DNA from: Lachnospiraceae bacterium UBA7027
Lineage (GTDB): Bacteria; Bacillota; Clostridia; Lachnospirales; Lachnospiraceae
Assembly (NCBI GenBank): GCA_002494135.1
Contig: DLBG01000096.1
Span: 1 to 10,454, forward strand
DNA length: 10,454 nt
Reading direction: 5' to 3'
Under the pieces are notes generated by a model. That model searched no databases, was not told where the DNA came from, and saw nothing but the letters and a program-made list of their open reading frames with translations. The translations under genes were made by a program, and so were the position numbers. This document shows positions 6,805 through 10,454 of the stretch, in pieces. The first letter of the stretch is position 1. Each line of letters opens with the position of its first letter.

Positions 6805-6820
6805 TTCAAAGGGGGTTACT

Positions 6821-8602
6821 ATGTTACACGAGAACAAAATTTACTTTGCAAAATCAGGGGAGCAGAAGATCTACGCGCTTCCGAAAATGGCCAACCGCCA
6901 CGGCATGATTGCCGGTGCAACCGGTACCGGTAAAACCGTTACGCTCAAGGTTATGGCGGAGTCCTTCTCCTCCATCGGCGTGCCGGTATTTCTGGCTGAC
7001 GTAAAGGGCGACCTCGGCGGTATCTGTGCTCCGGGAATCGAAACCGAAGATATGAAGAGCAGAATCGAGCGCTTCGGCCTTATGGAGGACGGTTTTAAAT
7101 TTGATTCCTATCCTACGGTTTTCTGGGATGTTTACGGCGAGAAAGGACTTCCTCTTCGTACCACCATCAGCGAAATGGGACCGATTCTTTTATCCAGAAT
7201 TTTAGGTTTAAATGAAGTACAGTCGGATATTCTGAGCGTTATTTTTAAAATTGCCGACGACGAAGGTCTGCTTTTAGTCGATACCAAGGACCTGCGTTCC
7301 ATGCTGACTTTCGTCGGTGAGAATGCAAAACAGTACAGCTTAACCTACGGTAACATGTCCAGCCAGTCTCTCGGTGCCATTATCCGTGCCGTCATCGCAC
7401 TGGAATCTCAGGGCGGCGATTTGTTCTTCAGCGAACCCGCACTCGACATTCGCGACTGGATCGGCTGTGATTACACGGGCAAAGGAAACATTAACATCAT
7501 GGACTGCCAGAAGTTAATCAACAATCCGACGATGTATTCTTCCTTCATGCTCTGGATGCTGTCCGAATTATATGAAACCCTTCCCGAAGCGGGAGATATG
7601 GAGAAACCGAGAATTGTCTTCTTCTTCGATGAAGCTCATATGCTTTTTGATTCCGCAAGCAAGTCACTGCTTGATAAAATCGAGCAGATTGTCAAACTCA
7701 TCCGTTCCAAGGGCGTCGGTGTTTTCTTCATCACCCAGAATCCCAAGGATATTCCGGACGGAGTATTGAGCCAGCTCGGTACCAAGATTCAGCATGCACT
7801 GCGCGCCTATACCCCCGCAGAGTTAAAATCGGCGAAAGCGGCTGCACAGGCATTCCGTGAGAATCCTGCCTTCGATACGTTTGCAACCTTAACGGAGCTC
7901 GGAATCGGCGAGGCACTGGTGTCCGTACTGGATGAAAAAGGTATTCCCACAATTGTGGAACGTTGCAATATTCTTCCTCCGCAGAGCCAGCTCGGAGTAA
8001 TCGATGATGCAACCAGAGACTCAAAAATCAAGTCTTGCATGTATTATATAAAATATGCGGAAAGCGTTGACCGTGACTCCGCATATGAGTTCCTGCAAAG
8101 AAAGGCTGTTTCCGATGCCGAAGAAAAAAAGAGGGCAGAGGAAGTCGCAAAACTTGAAAAACAGCGCGCAGCGGAAGAAGCGGCAGCGTTAAAGGAAGCA
8201 CAGCGTCAGGCAGAAGCAGAGAGAAAGGCAGCCGAGAGAGCTGAAATCGCAGCACAGAAAGCAGCGGAGCGTGAAGCCATTGCGGCACAGAAGGCAGCAG
8301 AGCGCGAAGCACTTGCGGCACAGAAGGCAGCGGAGCGTGAAGCACTTGCGGCGCAGAAAGCGGCAGAACGTGAAGAACTCGCCCGCCAAAAAGAGGCTGA
8401 AAAAGCGAAAGCACAGAAGGAGCGCGCCGTTAAGAATGCGGGCAAGTCCGTGGCAAGTTCCGTGGCCGGAACCATTGGAAGAGAAGCAGGAAAGAGCCTC
8501 GGTAAATCCGTAGGCGGAACCTTCGGAAAAACGCTCGGCGGAAATGTCGGAGCTTCCCTGGGACGCGGAATTATCGGAACGTTATTCAGCTCCAGAAAAT
8601 AA
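6821..8602 (+). CDS. HerA-like ATPase (DUF853/YjgR type) with hendecad-repeat helix and Gly-rich tail
   Basis: This is a P-loop ATPase of the HerA/FtsK superfamily, resembling the DUF853 (YjgR) group of putative helicases whose function is not established. The 593-residue protein has Walker A GATGTGKT (32-39), a conserved FLADVKGDLGG segment soon after, Walker B IVFFFDEAH (D270, E271), the sensor-like ITQNP (304-308) and a candidate arginine finger in HALRAYTP (R328). The ATPase core ends near residue 415. Next comes a long Ala/Glu/Lys-rich helix with AAQKAAEREAL repeats, then a tail of about 50 residues with Gly or Ser every four to five positions (GKSLGKSVGGTFGKTLGG). E. coli YjgR is about 500 residues, so the repeat helix appears to be an insertion. 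AAAGGGGG precedes the ATG by five bases. It is the last gene of its operon, after which a strong terminator follows. The family is fairly sure; DNA translocation is inferred. Confidence 0.85.
   Translation: MLHENKIYFAKSGEQKIYALPKMANRHGMIAGATGTGKTVTLKVMAESFSSIGVPVFLADVKGDLGGICAPGIETEDMKSRIERFGLMEDGFKFDSYPTVFWDVYGEKGLPLRTTISEMGPILLSRILGLNEVQSDILSVIFKIADDEGLLLVDTKDLRSMLTFVGENAKQYSLTYGNMSSQSLGAIIRAVIALESQGGDLFFSEPALDIRDWIGCDYTGKGNINIMDCQKLINNPTMYSSFMLWMLSELYETLPEAGDMEKPRIVFFFDEAHMLFDSASKSLLDKIEQIVKLIRSKGVGVFFITQNPKDIPDGVLSQLGTKIQHALRAYTPAELKSAKAAAQAFRENPAFDTFATLTELGIGEALVSVLDEKGIPTIVERCNILPPQSQLGVIDDATRDSKIKSCMYYIKYAESVDRDSAYEFLQRKAVSDAEEKKRAEEVAKLEKQRAAEEAAALKEAQRQAEAERKAAERAEIAAQKAAEREAIAAQKAAEREALAAQKAAEREALAAQKAAEREELARQKEAEKAKAQKERAVKNAGKSVASSVAGTIGREAGKSLGKSVGGTFGKTLGGNVGASLGRGIIGTLFSSRK
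8249..8413 (+). repeat. 33-base tandem coding repeat (five units) in the HerA-like gene
   Basis: Four near-identical 11-residue units, AAQKAAEREA(I/L) or AAQKAAEREEL, are encoded at 8249-8281, 8282-8314, 8315-8347 and 8348-8380. A degenerate fifth, ARQKEAEKAKA, follows at 8381-8413. Third-codon positions differ between units (GCA/GCG, AAA/AAG, CGT/CGC, GAG/GAA), so the peptide repeat is maintained while the DNA has drifted. An 11-residue period is three helical turns, typical of hendecad coiled coils or surface-lying amphipathic helices. Confidence 0.9.
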
Positions 8603-8638
8603 GGATTTTTTACGAAAAGACCCCGGAATATGATTTTT

Positions 8639-8678
8639 TACCCTCCCTGCCGGACAACCGGTAAGGAGGGTATTTTTT
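8639..8678 (+). terminator. Intrinsic terminator of the housekeeping operon
   Basis: TACCCTCC (8639-8646) pairs with GGAGGGTA (8665-8672). One C-A mismatch separates this from an inner stem, TGCCGG (8648-8653) with CCGGTA (8658-8663), which includes a G-U pair and closes an ACAA loop. Six T (8673-8678) form the tail. The T-run is correct only for plus-strand transcripts; the left flank is also T-rich, so it would not work as a U-tailed terminator on the other strand. Confidence 0.9.
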
Positions 8679-8711
8679 GAACTTTACAAATGAATTCCTT
8701 TTAAAAAGTGA

Positions 8712-8741
8712 TTGACACATTCACAATGACCGTTATATAAT
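8712..8741 (+). promoter_or_regulatory. Near-consensus promoter of the surface-protein gene
   Basis: TTGACA (8712-8717) and TATAAT (8736-8741) match the sigma-A consensus perfectly, with an 18-base spacer; TATATA at 8734 would give 16. Transcription would start near 8748, about 100 bases before the ATG. Together with the terminator just upstream, this makes the adhesin gene a separate transcription unit. Confidence 0.8.
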
Positions 8742-8758
8742 CCAAACACATCTATAGA

Positions 8759-8804
8759 TTGCAGGGTCTTTCGACCCGTACGCGGAAGAGGTTCTCTTTC
8801 GCAA
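8759..8804 (+). other. Structured 5' leader with two tandem hairpins
   Basis: GGGTC-TTTC-GACCC (8764-8777) forms a 5-bp hairpin. GCGGAAGAG (8782-8790) pairs with CTCTTTCGC (8794-8802) over 9 bp with one G-U pair and a three-base loop. Alternatively TTGC (8759-8762) and GCAA (8801-8804) could close both hairpins into a small three-way junction. About 30 unpaired A/T-rich bases then lead to AAAGGAG (8834-8840), seven bases before the ATG. I do not recognise it as a known riboswitch class. It lacks a T-run, so it is not a terminator. Confidence 0.4.
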
Positions 8805-8847
8805 ATTCCATTTTTAAATCATTACAATTTCATAAAGGAGAGAGTCT

Positions 8848-10454
8848 ATGAAGAAACGAAGAAATTCTTTTCGTCGGTGTCTTTGTCTTTTGGTGTCGGC
8901 ACTGACGATGCTGCTTGGTGTTTTGTCGTCTTCGCAATTTGTTTTGCATGCCAGGGCGGCGAATCTGGTACGTGGGGCAAATATCCCCTATAACCGGTAT
9001 TTAAACGGTGCATCCTATTCCACACATATGTATACCCTGGACGGGCGGATTGCCTACTGTATCGAATCCGAGAAGTCCGCGGTCGGAAACGGAGAATATA
9101 ACAGTTCGCACGAGCTTTCCTATTCGGAAGCTCCGATGCTGACACTGGCCCTTTATTACGGCTACGGAGGCGAAGGTTCCTGGGTAATGCGCAAATTCTT
9201 TGCGGACAATTACGGGGTGGATTTAACGGATGAGCAACAGTATCTGTATACGCACATCGTTGCCAATTATGCATTTGTGGGTGCGAATATGTCTTCCACG
9301 CCCGGACAGTATTACAAGGGTCTGAATGAGGATATCGCGGAAGCTTACGGAATCAATTCCTGGATCCGGTATCTCGGCAAGGTCCTGGGAGGCAGCGAAG
9401 ATTACAGCGGCAGGAAAGCGGAGAGCGGATGGGTTACTTATTATGACACGAACAGTCAGAAAATTGCTGTACAGGGTCACGTGGAATTCTTCAATCCGCC
9501 GACACCTGACGTACCCGATGTTCCGGACGTTCCTGATGTTCCGGACGTGCCCGATGTACCCGAGGTGCCGGACGTACCTGATGTTCCCGACGTACCGGAG
9601 GTACCCGATGTGCCTGATGTTCCCGATGTGCCTGATGTTCCCGAAACTCCGAAGTACGGAGAATTACAAATCACTAAATCAGGTGAGACCTTAAGTGGGT
9701 ATGAAGACGGCAATTTTATCTGGGAAGAGAAGGGACTTGCGGGAGCCGGGTTTGAAGTTTTTGATGAAAACGGCGGAAGCGTCGGACAAATCGTGACGGA
9801 TGAAAACGGTTTCGGAAGCCTTAAGGAATTGCCGGAAGGGCACTATACGGTGCGGGAAACCGTTGCCCCGGAAGGGTATGTTTTAAACGAAACTCCCGTA
9901 GAATTTGATGTACGCTTTGAAGAAGATGCTACTGAATGCATCGTGACGGAAAGCGTATTTGATGAGCGAAAGAAAGTAGAGATGAAACTTTCAAAGACGG
10001 ACGGGACTGTAGCACTTGCGGGTGCGGAGTTCGGGCTGTTTTGTGCAGAGGAAATCAGGGCGTATAACGGAAGCGTTCTTGCTTCGAAAGATGAGCTTTT
10101 AAAGAAAGTACTTTCCGAAAAAGAAGGCAAAATCAATTTTGCCATGGACCTTCCCGCAGGAAAATACTATGTGAAAGAGTTAAAGGCACCAAAAGGTTTT
10201 GTTTTGGGAAAAGACGTGTATGAAATAGACGCTTCGGCCGAAAAGCTGAAAAGAGCAAAGACTGTTTTTACTTATGATTTCAGCAATGAGGCCGTAAAAG
10301 GAAGGCTGGAGCTCATCAAGGAAGGAGAAGGACTGATTTCCTTTGATGAGGAAGGGTTCCGCTATGAAAAGCATTCGCTGGAAGGCGCGGAATTTGACCT
10401 GTTTCGGACAGAGGATACGCAGACGGAAGAACAAGCGGAGGAACAGTCGGACGG
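8848..10454 (+). CDS. Secreted Cna-B/SpaA-type surface adhesin with thioester-like domain, C-terminus beyond window
   Basis: This cell-surface protein has 535 codons visible. It starts with a signal peptide (KKRR n-region, hydrophobic core, likely cleavage after ARA at residue 37). Residues 40-215 resemble the thioester domain of Gram-positive adhesins: Cys71 sits in AYCIES, but the place of the usual TQxA is taken by THIV (135-138). Next come fifteen (D/E)VP tripeptides (221-265). Cna-B domain 1 runs from about 269 to 376, with Lys277, the E337 of YTVRETVAPEGY, and Asp372 where Asn is usual. Domain 2 covers 377-484 with K383, E444 in YYVKELKAPKGF, and N480. A third begins at K491. These residues suggest intramolecular Lys-Asp/Asn isopeptide bonds. 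The start is set by AAAGGAG and the signal peptide. A sortase motif would lie outside the window, so wall anchoring is inferred, as is a role in adhesion or as a pilin. Confidence 0.88.
   Translation, partial: MKKRRNSFRRCLCLLVSALTMLLGVLSSSQFVLHARAANLVRGANIPYNRYLNGASYSTHMYTLDGRIAYCIESEKSAVGNGEYNSSHELSYSEAPMLTLALYYGYGGEGSWVMRKFFADNYGVDLTDEQQYLYTHIVANYAFVGANMSSTPGQYYKGLNEDIAEAYGINSWIRYLGKVLGGSEDYSGRKAESGWVTYYDTNSQKIAVQGHVEFFNPPTPDVPDVPDVPDVPDVPDVPEVPDVPDVPDVPEVPDVPDVPDVPDVPETPKYGELQITKSGETLSGYEDGNFIWEEKGLAGAGFEVFDENGGSVGQIVTDENGFGSLKELPEGHYTVRETVAPEGYVLNETPVEFDVRFEEDATECIVTESVFDERKKVEMKLSKTDGTVALAGAEFGLFCAEEIRAYNGSVLASKDELLKKVLSEKEGKINFAMDLPAGKYYVKELKAPKGFVLGKDVYEIDASAEKLKRAKTVFTYDFSNEAVKGRLELIKEGEGLISFDEEGFRYEKHSLEGAEFDLFRTEDTQTEEQAEEQSD
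9508..9642 (+). repeat. Fifteen 9-base (D/E)VP tripeptide repeats in the adhesin gene
   Basis: The unit GA(C/T/G)-GT(N)-CC(N) is repeated fifteen times, encoding thirteen DVP and two EVP tripeptides (units 7 and 11), then a diverged ETP. Proline at every third position predicts an extended polyproline-like stalk with one acidic face. It separates the thioester-like head from the Cna-B stack. Synonymous codons vary from unit to unit, but some unit pairs are identical (GATGTGCCT-GATGTTCCC occurs twice, 9607-9624 and 9625-9642), suggesting recent local duplication. Confidence 0.95.

Noticed and set aside
8249..8413. Possible CRISPR array or noncoding direct repeats
   Set aside because: The units are contiguous without spacers, keep the reading frame and vary at silent positions, so they are a coding repeat.
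8759..8804. c-di-GMP riboswitch ahead of the adhesin
   Set aside because: The conserved core sequences and overall length of the known c-di-GMP classes are not seen; only simple hairpins are supported.
9477..9713. Minus-strand open frame encoding repeated SGT residues
   Set aside because: It is the reverse complement of the (D/E)VP repeats, which leave that frame open by composition; it has no ribosome binding site.

Overview
The window looks like a chromosomal segment of a Gram-positive member of the Clostridia, most likely Lachnospiraceae-like. This is inferred from the AGGAGG-type ribosome binding sites, sigma-A style promoters with TATAAT boxes, U-tailed intrinsic terminators, a lipobox sugar-binding lipoprotein and a Cna-B surface adhesin. 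I could not search a database, so the taxonomic placement is a judgement.

Region 1 (1-4470) is a beta-glucoside utilisation locus. A GH94 cellobiose phosphorylase runs leftward off the window edge (first 213 residues visible). A three-gene CUT1-type ABC importer diverges from it: a lipoprotein sugar-binding protein (1013-2449) and two permeases (2616-3524, 3538-4419). No ATPase gene is present, so the importer presumably borrows a shared MsmX/MalK-type ATPase. The inferred pathway is capture and import of cellobiose or short cello-oligosaccharides, followed by intracellular phosphorolysis to glucose 1-phosphate and glucose. The 373-base divergent spacer carries a promoter for each direction and an array of TGAAC motifs at near-helical spacing, a candidate activator or repressor site. 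Between the binding-protein gene and the permeases lies a strong terminator-like hairpin with a 13-bp perfect stem, followed by two more perfect hairpins. This would favour more binding protein than permease.

Region 2 (4486-8678) is a compact housekeeping operon of four genes with 11-28 base gaps: a THUMP/RlmL-type RNA guanine methyltransferase, an RdgB/HAM1 XTP/dITP pyrophosphatase, a YfcE/YsnB-type metallophosphoesterase, and a HerA-like (DUF853/YjgR-type) ATPase with an 11-residue-repeat helix and a Gly/Ser-rich tail. The promoter places the predicted transcript start almost on the methyltransferase ATG, and no Shine-Dalgarno sequence precedes it, so the mRNA may be leaderless. A strong terminator closes the operon.

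Region 3 (8679-10454) is the start of a separate unit. A near-consensus promoter (TTGACA-18-TATAAT) and a leader with two small hairpins precede a secreted surface protein that continues past the window. It has a signal peptide, an N-terminal thioester-like domain, fifteen (D/E)VP tripeptides, and at least two Cna-B/SpaA isopeptide domains with a third beginning at the edge.

I found no CRISPR array, insertion sequence, tRNA or rRNA, and no convincing wholly new system. The most noteworthy items are the TGAAC array, the leaderless-looking operon start, the triple-hairpin spacer, the hendecad-repeat HerA-like ATPase, and the adhesin's (D/E)VP stalk and atypical thioester domain.
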